NCBI RefSeq assembly: GCF_016008875.1
Contig: NZ_JADTQG010000003.1
Coordinates: 124,001-188,000 of the forward strand
Source: Ectopseudomonas mendocina
GTDB taxonomy: Bacteria > Pseudomonadota > Gammaproteobacteria > Pseudomonadales > Pseudomonadaceae
Length of the DNA: 64,000 nt
Reading direction: 5' to 3'
Below are positions 57,317-64,000 of this stretch, one piece after another. Below the pieces are notes generated by a model. The model saw nothing but the letters and a program-made list of their open reading frames with translations, was not told the origin of the DNA and searched no databases. Each line of letters opens with the position of its first letter. The stretch's first letter is position 1. The position numbers and the translations under genes are program-made.

Positions 57317-58072
57317 ATGCAACTGCGCACCGCACTTTCCGCTTTCGCCCTCTCCAGCGCCGCTCTGCTGGCCGGCTGCCAGAACATGTCACCCGACGCC
57401 ATGCTGCAATCCGGCCTGATGGCCGTGCAGGCGGTAACCCTCAGCGACGCCGAAGTGCGCAGCATGTCCGATCAGGCCTGCGCCGAGATGGACGCCGAAG
57501 CCAACATCGCCGGCCCGAACAGCCCGTACACCAAGCGCCTGGACAAGATCGCCAATAACCTCGGCCACCAGATCAACGGCACGCCGATCACCTATAAGGT
57601 TTACCAGGCCGACGAAGTCAATGCCTGGGCCATGGCCAACGGTTGCGTGCGTGTCTACAGCGGCCTGATGGACCTGATGACCGACAACGAAGTGGAAGGC
57701 GTACTCGGCCACGAAATCGGCCACGTCGCCCTCGGTCACAGCAAGAAGGCCATGCAGACCGCTTACGCCACCACTGCCGCGCGCAATGCTGCAGCTGCTT
57801 CGGGCAATGCCTCCGTCGCAGCACTGTCCGCCTCGCAACTTGGTGCCCTGGGCGAACAACTGATCAACGCGCAGTTCTCGCAGAGCCAGGAAAATGCGGC
57901 CGACAACTTCTCCTTCGACCTGCTGACCCAACGCAACATCCCGCGTGAAGGCCTGGTTACCGCGTTCGAGAAACTGGCCAAGCTGGGCGGCGGCGAAAGC
58001 AGCATGTTCTCCTCGCACCCGGGCTCCAGCGACCGCGCCAACAATATGCGTACCCGCCTGGCAGCCAAGTAA
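57317..58072 (+). CDS. loiP: M48 metalloprotease lipoprotein LoiP (YggG)
   Basis: This 251-residue outer-membrane lipoprotein is a zinc protease. It has a lipoprotein signal ending AALLAGC, the zinc motif HEIGH (His132, Glu133, His136) and the third ligand Glu192 in QENAADNF. It aligns over its length with E. coli LoiP (252 residues), including NAWAMANGCVRVYSGLMDLMTDNEVE-type sequence. In E. coli LoiP acts in the envelope with BepA-related quality control under low osmolarity. It is a single gene followed by a REP doublet. Confidence 0.92.
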   Translation: MQLRTALSAFALSSAALLAGCQNMSPDAMLQSGLMAVQAVTLSDAEVRSMSDQACAEMDAEANIAGPNSPYTKRLDKIANNLGHQINGTPITYKVYQADEVNAWAMANGCVRVYSGLMDLMTDNEVEGVLGHEIGHVALGHSKKAMQTAYATTAARNAAAASGNASVAALSASQLGALGEQLINAQFSQSQENAADNFSFDLLTQRNIPREGLVTAFEKLAKLGGGESSMFSSHPGSSDRANNMRTRLAAK

Positions 58073-58112
58073 ACAGAAAGCCCGTCAAGCTTTTCGCCAG
58101 TACGCACCGTTG

Positions 58113-58243
58113 TAGTGAGTCATTTAGAGCGTAAAAGCTTCGCGGACGAGCCCGCTCCCTCGCAGTGAAACGTGCCAGGCCAGCAGCTGCTACGAAGCAC
58201 CTTCCGTGGGCGGGGCTTGCCCGCGAAGCTTATTGACTCACTA
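58113..58243. repeat. Inverted REP doublet (unit 2) inside a longer inverted repeat
   Basis: AAGCTTCGCGGACGAGCCCGC (58136 on) faces its mirror GCGGGGCTTGCCCGCGAAGC (58210-58229). The outer sequence TAGTGAGTCA (58113-58122) is repeated in inverted form at 58234-58243. The hairpin plus tail is the usual Pseudomonas REP pattern; the extra outer arms are less usual. It lies between loiP and the LprI-like gene. Confidence 0.85.
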
Positions 58244-58323
58244 ACAACGCCCGGCATCGCTCTGCGCAACCCTGCCGGCGTTGTTCTTAACTGAACGGCT
58301 GGCTGTTCCATCGAGGAGTTCTC

Positions 58324-58713
58324 ATGCACAACCTGCATAAACTGCTGATGCCGGTGCTATTGGTCCTGCCACTCAGCGCCTGGGCCGACTACGAGCAGCA
58401 GTACCAGGCCTGCCTGGACGCTAGCGGGATGATCAACAACGCCAGCGTCGCCGGCTGCGCCGAGGGGGTATCGGAAACGGCAAAGAAGGAGATGAACCGC
58501 ATCTACCAGCAGCTGTTCCTGAAACTGCAGCAAAGCGCGCCGGAAGATGCCGAGCAACTGCAAGCGACGCAGAAGGCCTGGCTGGTCTACCGCAATGGCC
58601 AATGCGACCTGCAGGGCAAGCACATCGGCTCACCGATGTACTACACCTGCCCGATGGAGCTGAACATCCAGCGCCTCGATGAGTTGAAGTTTCTGCTGGA
58701 GAACGGCGGCTAG
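58324..58713 (+). CDS. LprI-like (DUF1311) periplasmic protein
   Basis: This 129-residue protein has a signal peptide (LLMPVLLVLPLSAWA) and a DUF1311 domain: CLDASGMINNASVAGCAEG, KKEMNRIYQQL and LVYRNGQCDL. The family includes M. tuberculosis LprI, a lysozyme inhibitor, but here the function is not proven. Four Cys suit two disulfides. GAGG lies before the ATG. Its TAG stop forms a shared CTAG with the stop of the convergent YcaQ gene. Confidence 0.9.
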   Translation: MHNLHKLLMPVLLVLPLSAWADYEQQYQACLDASGMINNASVAGCAEGVSETAKKEMNRIYQQLFLKLQQSAPEDAEQLQATQKAWLVYRNGQCDLQGKHIGSPMYYTCPMELNIQRLDELKFLLENGG

Positions 58714-59903
58714 CCCATTAGTCCACGCAGATTGACGCTCGGCGCCAGCCACACCTCCTGCAGGCCCAACCAGTGCGCCAGCGCATGCAGAGAGTCCCCC
58801 AGCGCCAGGCGCGCTTCCTCGCTCAATACCGACTCTTCCACATGCACAGCATGCACGGCCAGTCGCGCAGCCGCGCGCTCGCTACGCAGATCTACCCGCG
58901 CCACCAGGCGTTCGTGATGCAGAAACGGCAGCACGTAGTAGCCATACACACGCTTGGCCTGCGGGGTGTAGATTTCCAGACGGTAGCGGAAGCCGAAAAG
59001 GCGCTCGGTGCGCTCGCGCTCCCAGATCAGTGAATCGAAGGGCGATAGCAAGGCGCTATGGCACACACGCCGCGGAATGCGCGGCTCGCCCCGGCAATAG
59101 GCAGGCTGCCGCCAACCTTGTACAGCGACCGCTCGCAGCTCGCCCGCCTCCACCAGTTCGGCGATACCACGTTTGCTGTCGCTGGCATCGAGCCGGTAGT
59201 AGTCGCGCAGGTCCTTCTCGGTCGCCACGCCCAGAGCGTCGGCCGAGCGCAGCAACAGGCGCCGCTGCGCCTCGTCCTCATCCAGCTCCGCATGGTTGAG
59301 CAAATCGGCCGGTATCACCCGTTCCGGCAGGTCATACAAACGCTCGAAGCCGCGCCGCCCGGCAACCGTCACCTCGCCTGCGGCGAACAGCCACTCCAGC
59401 GCCGTCTTTTCCGCGCTCCAGTCCCACCAGGGCCCGGCCCTCTCCGTACGGGTGCTGAGGCTGCCGGCCCCGAGAGCGCCGCGTTCACGCACGGCCTGCA
59501 ATACGGCAGTGATCACCTCGCGTTGCTCAACACCGAATTTTGCCAATTGCCGGTAGATGCCCTGGCCGTCGGCGGCCCTGCGCATGCGCCAGCGCAGCAG
59601 CGGGTAGAGCTCCAGCGGCAACAATGAGGCTTCATGCCCCCAGTACTCGAACAGACGTCGGCGCCGAGCCCGGCCCCAGGCCAGTTCGTCGAGATGTTCG
59701 GCCTGGTAGTGACCGAGCCGGGAAAACGCCGGCAAATAATGCGAGCGCACCAGGGCATTGACCGAATCGATCTGCAGCACGCCGAGACGCTCGATCTGAG
59801 CCTGCAAATGCTTATGGGCGACGGCGCCGCGCGGGGTACGGCCAAAACCCTGAGCAGCCAGGGCCAGGCGGCGCGCTTCGGCGAGAGATAGTGAGAGCGT
59901 CAT
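58710..59903 (-). CDS. ycaQ: YcaQ/AlkX-type crosslink-repair DNA glycosylase (HTH_42)
   Basis: This 397-residue protein is of the HTH_42 family, three winged helices that unhook DNA crosslinks and remove alkylated bases. It has the catalytic-type Q-x-D motif (Gln44-Ile45-Asp46 in LGVLQIDSVN), as in YcaQ; AlkZ-type members have Q-x-Q. VRSHYLPAFSRLG and WGHEASLLPLE are further family marks. The ATG at 59903 gives the family length; an extension of 59 upstream codons is Ala/Arg/Gly-rich and not credible. Confidence 0.9.
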   Translation of the reverse strand: MTLSLSLAEARRLALAAQGFGRTPRGAVAHKHLQAQIERLGVLQIDSVNALVRSHYLPAFSRLGHYQAEHLDELAWGRARRRRLFEYWGHEASLLPLELYPLLRWRMRRAADGQGIYRQLAKFGVEQREVITAVLQAVRERGALGAGSLSTRTERAGPWWDWSAEKTALEWLFAAGEVTVAGRRGFERLYDLPERVIPADLLNHAELDEDEAQRRLLLRSADALGVATEKDLRDYYRLDASDSKRGIAELVEAGELRAVAVQGWRQPAYCRGEPRIPRRVCHSALLSPFDSLIWERERTERLFGFRYRLEIYTPQAKRVYGYYVLPFLHHERLVARVDLRSERAAARLAVHAVHVEESVLSEEARLALGDSLHALAHWLGLQEVWLAPSVNLRGLMG

Positions 59904-59917
59904 GGCGACCCAGCCTA

Positions 59918-60364
59918 TCAGGCCGGCGCCGCGAACGCATGGCGAAAGGTAAAGGCCTGTTCCGTAGCGCCATGCTCGCGAAGATGCGCCAGGCGCTCGG
60001 CGGCCTCGACCACGCTCGGTCGATGCCCGGCCGGCACCCACCACAGCACCTGATGCGCCTGCTCGACGCGCTCGAACCATTCGCGGCGGCGCTTGAGCAT
60101 CTCGGTGTGCGCGGATTTGTAGACGTAGTCGCTGAGCGACTGCACGTCCTGCCAGACCGACATATTGACCAAAACATCGTCGCCAAAGGGGCGGATCGCC
60201 GTGGCGTCGCCCGCTTCGTCCTGCAAACGCCAGATATAGCCCTGCGAGGCTTCGGCCAGGGCGTTGATGCGCTCGAGGTTGGCAACGAAGTCGGCCATTT
60301 GCGGCGACTCAAGCGGCGCCGTCATCAAGGCGATGTTCAGTTGGGCCAGGTGATAAGCGGGCAC
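59918..60364 (-). CDS. DUF3291 protein
   Basis: This 148-residue protein has a ferredoxin-like dimeric alpha/beta-barrel look, with the start YHLAQLNIALM, NMSVWQDVQSLSDYVY and WWVPAGHRP, all typical of DUF3291. Relatives are like antibiotic-biosynthesis monooxygenases, but a catalytic role is not shown. It is 14 bases upstream of the ycaQ start and on the same strand, so the two are probably co-transcribed. Confidence 0.88.
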   Translation of the reverse strand: MPAYHLAQLNIALMTAPLESPQMADFVANLERINALAEASQGYIWRLQDEAGDATAIRPFGDDVLVNMSVWQDVQSLSDYVYKSAHTEMLKRRREWFERVEQAHQVLWWVPAGHRPSVVEAAERLAHLREHGATEQAFTFRHAFAAPA

Positions 60365-60388
60365 TTAAGCCTCCTTGCGCATGAATGA

Positions 60389-61333
60389 TCAGGGTTGCTG
60401 CGGCACGCCACGCCAGTCGGCCAGGCGACGGCGCAGCCAGGCTTCGCTGCTGACCAGGGTGATACCCGACAGCACCAGTACCGCGCCGATGACGAAGTTC
60501 AAGGTAAGTGGTTCGTGCAGCACCAGCACACCGAAGGTCACACCGAACAGCGGCGTCATGAAGGAAAACACCGCCATGTTCGAGGCCAGATAGCGACGCA
60601 GCAGCCAGAACCACGCCAGGTAGGTGAAGAACGACACCACCACGCCCTGCAGCACAATGCTGGCGATGGCGATCGGCGTCCAACGCAATTGGTCGAGGTC
60701 GACGACCGCCAGCGCGTAGCAGAGCAGCAGCACGAAAGCCACTGCCACTTGATAGAACAGCGTCAACCCGGCCGGCGCCTCGGACAGGCGAGAACCCCTT
60801 ACCACCACGGTGGTAGCGCCCCAGGCCATACCTGCGCACAGCCCCAGCGCATCACCGAGCAGGATGCCGGCATCGATCTGCGCCCAACTGCCACCGACAC
60901 CGAAAGCCATTACCACACCGCCGAAGCACAGCGCGATACCCAGCCATTGCAGGCGCCGCAGGCGCTCGCTGGGCAGCAGCAGGTGCAGCCCCAGCGCCGA
61001 GAAGATCGGCGCGGTATATAGAAACACCGCCATATGCGACGCAGTGGTATGGCGCAAACCCAGCGCGATGAAGAAAAACTCCAGCGCGAACAGCACGCCC
61101 GCCAGCACACCGGCCAGCCAGGTAGAACTCAGCCATTCGCGCCATCCGCGCTGCCACAGCAGCAGCATGCCGACCAGCAACGCCGCGATACCAGAGCGCA
61201 GTGCCACCTGCATCATTGGCGCGATGTCGTCGGCAGCCAACTTGATCGCTACTTGCTGACTGCCCCAGATGGCGCACAGCAACAGCATCAGCTGGAACAG
61301 GAAAAAGTCGGCGCCCTTGCGTACCGCGGTCAT
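60389..61333 (-). CDS. EamA/DMT-family transporter
   Basis: This 314-residue inner-membrane transporter has ten predicted helices in two EamA repeats (about 10-140 and 155-290). It has the repeat mark YTAPIFSALGLHLLLPSER and, in the second half, MAVFSFMTPLFGVTFGVLVLHE. DMT exporters move metabolites such as amino acids; the substrate is unknown. It lies 24 bases before the DUF3291 gene and may head that operon. Confidence 0.9.
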   Translation of the reverse strand: MTAVRKGADFFLFQLMLLLCAIWGSQQVAIKLAADDIAPMMQVALRSGIAALLVGMLLLWQRGWREWLSSTWLAGVLAGVLFALEFFFIALGLRHTTASHMAVFLYTAPIFSALGLHLLLPSERLRRLQWLGIALCFGGVVMAFGVGGSWAQIDAGILLGDALGLCAGMAWGATTVVVRGSRLSEAPAGLTLFYQVAVAFVLLLCYALAVVDLDQLRWTPIAIASIVLQGVVVSFFTYLAWFWLLRRYLASNMAVFSFMTPLFGVTFGVLVLHEPLTLNFVIGAVLVLSGITLVSSEAWLRRRLADWRGVPQQP

Positions 61334-61356
61334 TCAACAACTCCAGTCATTACCAC

Positions 61357-61581
61357 TCATTTTTTCAACGGATCATCCCAAAAGGGCCGTTCTGCCTCTT
61401 GCAACGCATCGGCCCGGGACAACCCCAGATCCTTCAGCGCCATATCACCCAGTCGGGCCAGTTGCTGCCGCTCACGAGCCAGTTGGCGCCAGCGCCGCAG
61501 CATACGCCAAACATTGGTCAATGACGGCAACCGTTCAAAGTGGATGGCCTGCGCCAGCGCGTAACCTTTTTGACCTTTCAT
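61357..61581 (-). CDS. DUF1127 (YjiS-like) small protein
   Basis: This 74-residue Arg-rich protein has the DUF1127 core WRQLARERQQLARLGDMALKDLGLSRADA. Some relatives bind RNA or affect phosphate and carbon metabolism, but others have no known role. It is divergent from the LysR gene and 23 bases upstream of the EamA gene on the same strand. Confidence 0.88.
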   Translation of the reverse strand: MKGQKGYALAQAIHFERLPSLTNVWRMLRRWRQLARERQQLARLGDMALKDLGLSRADALQEAERPFWDDPLKK

Positions 61582-61678
61582 CTTTCCGCCCTCCCTGTGG
61601 GGTTGGCGTCAGTGTCAGCCCGCGCTTATGATCAATCCAACGAATGTTTCTTATGCAATCCATCTCGAGAATTGATGA

Positions 61679-62533
61679 ATGGCCTATCACCCCAGTATCG
61701 ATACCGAATTGCTGCGCAGCTTCGTTGCCATCGCCGACACCGGCGGCTTCACCCGCGCAGCGGAAACGGTCAATCGCACCCAGTCGGCCGTGAGCATGCA
61801 GATGAAGCGACTGGAGGAGGACGTGGTACAGCGCCCACTGTTCGAGCGCGACGGCCGCCAGGTGCGACTGACGCCCGAGGGCCAAGTACTGCTGGGCTAT
61901 GCGCGGCGCATCCTCAAGCTGCACGGCGAGGTGCTCAACACCCTGCGCGAGCCACATATGGTCGGCGCCGTGCGCATCGGTACACCCGACGACTACGTGA
62001 TGCGCTTCCTACCGGAGATTCTCTCGCGCTTCGCTCAGGCCTATCCGCTGGTTCAGGCCGAGGTCCATTGCGAACCCTCCGGTCAGTTACTCCTGCGCCA
62101 GGATCTGGACCTGACCATCGTCACTCGCCAGCCCGGCAAGGAGATCGGCCAACTGCTGCGCCAGGAGCGTTTCGCCTGGGCCGTTGCGCAAGGCTTTGCG
62201 CCGCACGAACAGAGCCCCATGCCACTGGCCATGTTCAATGCCGATTGTTTCTGCCGTGAATGGGCCTGCAACGCGCTGGATGCCATGCATCGCCCCTACC
62301 GTATCGCCTACACCAGCCCGAGCCTGTCGGCGATCTTCGCCGTGGTGCGTGCCGGCCTGGCCGTTACCGCACAACTGCAAAGCCTGATCACCCCCGATCT
62401 GCGCATCCTCGGCGAAGCCGAAGGCCTACCGCTGCTGCCGCTGACCAGCATCGTGCTGCTGCGTAACGAGAGCAGCCAGTCACCCGTCACCGAATGCTTG
62501 GCCGATCACATCGTCGAAGGTTTTCGCCTATAG
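61679..62533 (+). CDS. LysR-family regulator
   Basis: This 284-residue regulator has an N-terminal winged helix (about 8-68, FVAIADTGGFTRAAETVNRTQSAVSMQMKRLE) and a C-terminal LysR substrate domain (about 90-280). It is divergent from the DUF1127/EamA genes, which may be its targets. Its 3' end overlaps the convergent TauE/SafE gene by 6 bases. The inducer is unknown. Confidence 0.9.
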   Translation: MAYHPSIDTELLRSFVAIADTGGFTRAAETVNRTQSAVSMQMKRLEEDVVQRPLFERDGRQVRLTPEGQVLLGYARRILKLHGEVLNTLREPHMVGAVRIGTPDDYVMRFLPEILSRFAQAYPLVQAEVHCEPSGQLLLRQDLDLTIVTRQPGKEIGQLLRQERFAWAVAQGFAPHEQSPMPLAMFNADCFCREWACNALDAMHRPYRIAYTSPSLSAIFAVVRAGLAVTAQLQSLITPDLRILGEAEGLPLLPLTSIVLLRNESSQSPVTECLADHIVEGFRL

Positions 62534-63295
62534 GCTGCCGCCTGACTCCAGCGCGAGCATCAACGCACAAAGCAGCAGGAAGCCACAGAACAGGCTGCGC
62601 AGCAGGCGCTCAGGTAGCGAGTGCGCCAAACGCACGCCCCAGCTGATACTGAGCAGGCCACCGACGGCCAGCGGGATGCCCATCCACCAATTGACGTGCT
62701 GGTGCACGGCATAAGTCAGCAGGGTCACCCCTGTGCTGGGCAGCGCCAGCGACAACGACAGCCCCTGCGCAACCACCTGGGTAGTACCGAACACGCTGGT
62801 CAGCACCGGCGTCGCCACCACCGCGCCGCCTACGCCAAAAAGGCCGCCCATGGCACCGGACACTCCGCCCAGCACACCAAACCAGCCCCAGTGGTGACGC
62901 TGCTCACCGCTAGCTGGCGCCTGAGCCATCAGCATGCGCAGCAGGTTGTAGGCCGCCAGCGCCAGCAGGAAACCAACGAAGGCCCAACGCATGGTGCGTG
63001 AGTCCACCTCCACGGCGTACAACGAGGCCAGCCAGGCACAAAAGAAACTGGTGATACCCAGTAGCAGGGCATGCCGCAGGTTGATGCGATTTCTCTGGTG
63101 ATAGCGCCAGATCGCCAACATTACGTTCGGCACCACCATGACCAGCGCGGTGCCCTGCGCCAGTTGCTGATCCAGCCCGAAGACAATGCCCAGCACCGGA
63201 ATGGCGATCAGGCCGCCGCCGATTCCGAACAGGCCGCCCAGGGTTCCTAGGCCCAGGCCCAGCAACAGATTCAGCAACAGGTCGAACAGATTCAT
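62528..63295 (-). CDS. TauE/SafE-family sulfite/organic-anion exporter-like protein
   Basis: This 255-residue membrane protein has about eight helices in two repeats, each starting with a glycine-rich loop (LGTLGGLFGIGGGLIAIPVL and GAMGGLFGVGGAVVATPVL). TauE/SafE proteins move sulfite, sulfonates or organic acids. I chose the ATG at 63295 because GGAGG precedes it. It is divergent from the LysR gene at 63395 with a 99-base gap, which may be its regulator. Confidence 0.92.
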   Translation of the reverse strand: MNLFDLLLNLLLGLGLGTLGGLFGIGGGLIAIPVLGIVFGLDQQLAQGTALVMVVPNVMLAIWRYHQRNRINLRHALLLGITSFFCAWLASLYAVEVDSRTMRWAFVGFLLALAAYNLLRMLMAQAPASGEQRHHWGWFGVLGGVSGAMGGLFGVGGAVVATPVLTSVFGTTQVVAQGLSLSLALPSTGVTLLTYAVHQHVNWWMGIPLAVGGLLSISWGVRLAHSLPERLLRSLFCGFLLLCALMLALESGGSL

Positions 63296-63394
63296 GACAC
63301 CTCCAGACAGTGCGCGCATGTTACTCAGTGACGGCTAGCGCGGAAACGCACAACAACGCAAAATGGCTTTGCCGATTAAGCACAAGCAAGCGCC

Positions 63395-64000
63395 ATGAAC
63401 CCCGATGTCCTGACCGATCAGCTGGAACTGTTCCTCGACGTACTGGAAACCGGCAGTTTTTCTGCCGCTGCCAGGCGCCACCCGCTCACGCCCTCGGCGG
63501 TTGCCCGGCGCATCGACGCACTGGAACGCGCGATGGGCAGCAGCCTGTTCAGCCGTACCACCCACGCCGTACGGGTGACGCCGGCGGGCCTGGCGTTCGC
63601 CGAACGTGCCCGGCGCATTCTCGCCGAGCTGCACCTGGCGCGTGCCGAGGTGGTATCGCTGACCAGCGCGCCGGAAGGTCTGATTCGCATCGACGCACCC
63701 TCACCCTTTGGCCGTCGTCATCTCGCCCCGGCGATTGCCGATTTCCTGCGCGCCAATCCCGGGCTGGATGTGCAACTGCGCCTGATCGACAGTTTCATCG
63801 ACCTACAGGGCGAGCACTTGGGGGAAGTGGACATCGTCGTACGCATCGGCCCGCTGCCCGACAGCCGCCTGGTCGCCACGCCGCTGGCATCGATGACCCG
63901 CATCCTCTGTGCCAGCCCGGACTACCTGCGCCGCCGCGGCATTCCGCGTAGCCCGTTAGAGCTGGAGCAACACGACGGCCTGGACTGGGACAGCCTCGCC
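63395..64000 (+). CDS. LysR-family regulator, 3' end cut by the window
   Basis: The frame is open from the ATG at 63395 to the window end, giving 202 residues without a stop. It has the LysR winged helix (ELFLDVLETGSFSAAARRH, AVARRIDALERAMGSSLF) and the start of the substrate domain (GLIRIDAPSPFGRRHLAPAI, GEVDIVVRIG). It resembles the CrgA/DmlR-like group. It is divergent from the TauE/SafE gene. About 90-100 residues are missing. Confidence 0.92.
   Translation, partial: MNPDVLTDQLELFLDVLETGSFSAAARRHPLTPSAVARRIDALERAMGSSLFSRTTHAVRVTPAGLAFAERARRILAELHLARAEVVSLTSAPEGLIRIDAPSPFGRRHLAPAIADFLRANPGLDVQLRLIDSFIDLQGEHLGEVDIVVRIGPLPDSRLVATPLASMTRILCASPDYLRRRGIPRSPLELEQHDGLDWDSLA

Overview
The window looks like chromosomal DNA of a Pseudomonas (sensu lato). 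The evidence is high GC with strong GC3 bias, a complete mexS-mexT-mexE-mexF-oprN efflux locus, a metH / cti / nfuA / cysI neighbourhood that I remember as close together in P. aeruginosa, several LysR/AraC/MocR regulators, two chemoreceptors with FliA-type promoters, and two REP-type inverted doublets. There are no rRNA or tRNA genes, prophage, CRISPR array or transposase gene. The DNA reads as core or lightly accessory genome, with one small non-autonomous transposon-like element.

Layout. 1-6.3 kb: end of an OprD-type porin, a MocR-type PLP regulator divergent from an NDH-2-like flavoprotein, an AraC regulator and CheV. 6.3-14.5 kb: mexS (minus), mexT, mexE, mexF, oprN (plus), closed by a terminator. 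14.5-19.2 kb: membrane diguanylate cyclase, an AadA-like aminoglycoside nucleotidyltransferase with a YjbR protein, then uppP coupled to a cold-shock/DUF1294 protein. 19.4-24.6 kb: a chemoreceptor broken by a 7-base deletion, an unknown gene, a pnuC-nadR-like nicotinamide riboside pair, a DUF3429 protein and a VpsR-like regulator. 24.8-28.7 kb: a membrane-anchored di-heme c-type protein paired with a catalase-fold haem protein, then two small genes. 28.7-37 kb: nfuA, an acyltransferase, cti and metH.

37-45.4 kb: osmE, a 28-residue membrane protein, DUF1883 and DUF5924/DUF2914 proteins, an AraC regulator divergent from a D-aminoacylase-type amidohydrolase, an RlmN paralogue and an intact dCache chemoreceptor. 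Its terminator has been split by a 178-bp element with IS4-like ends. 45.4-49.2 kb: an amine-utilisation operon (NTF2-AraC regulator, FAD oxidase, cupin, PotF-type binding protein). 49.3-52.7 kb: DUF2970, a 37-residue membrane protein, cysI with a DUF934 partner and a small winged-helix-like protein. 52.7-58.1 kb: deaD with a long leader, a SpeE-like protein, class II DAHP synthase and LoiP. 58.1-64 kb: a REP doublet, an LprI-like protein, a YcaQ-type glycosylase, DUF3291, an EamA transporter, DUF1127, two LysR regulators and a TauE/SafE transporter; the last LysR gene runs off the end.

Themes. Several loci concern the envelope and stress: porin, RND efflux, UppP, Cti, LoiP, OsmE and haem peroxidase-like proteins. 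Others concern sulfur and one-carbon metabolism (CysI, MetH) and signalling (CheV, two MCPs, a DGC). The points that most repay checking are the element inside the terminator, the di-heme/catalase-fold pair, the chromosomal AadA homologue, the RlmN paralogue and the unannotated micro-proteins. I found no clearly novel multi-gene system; the di-heme/catalase-fold operon beside a VpsR-like regulator is the nearest candidate.
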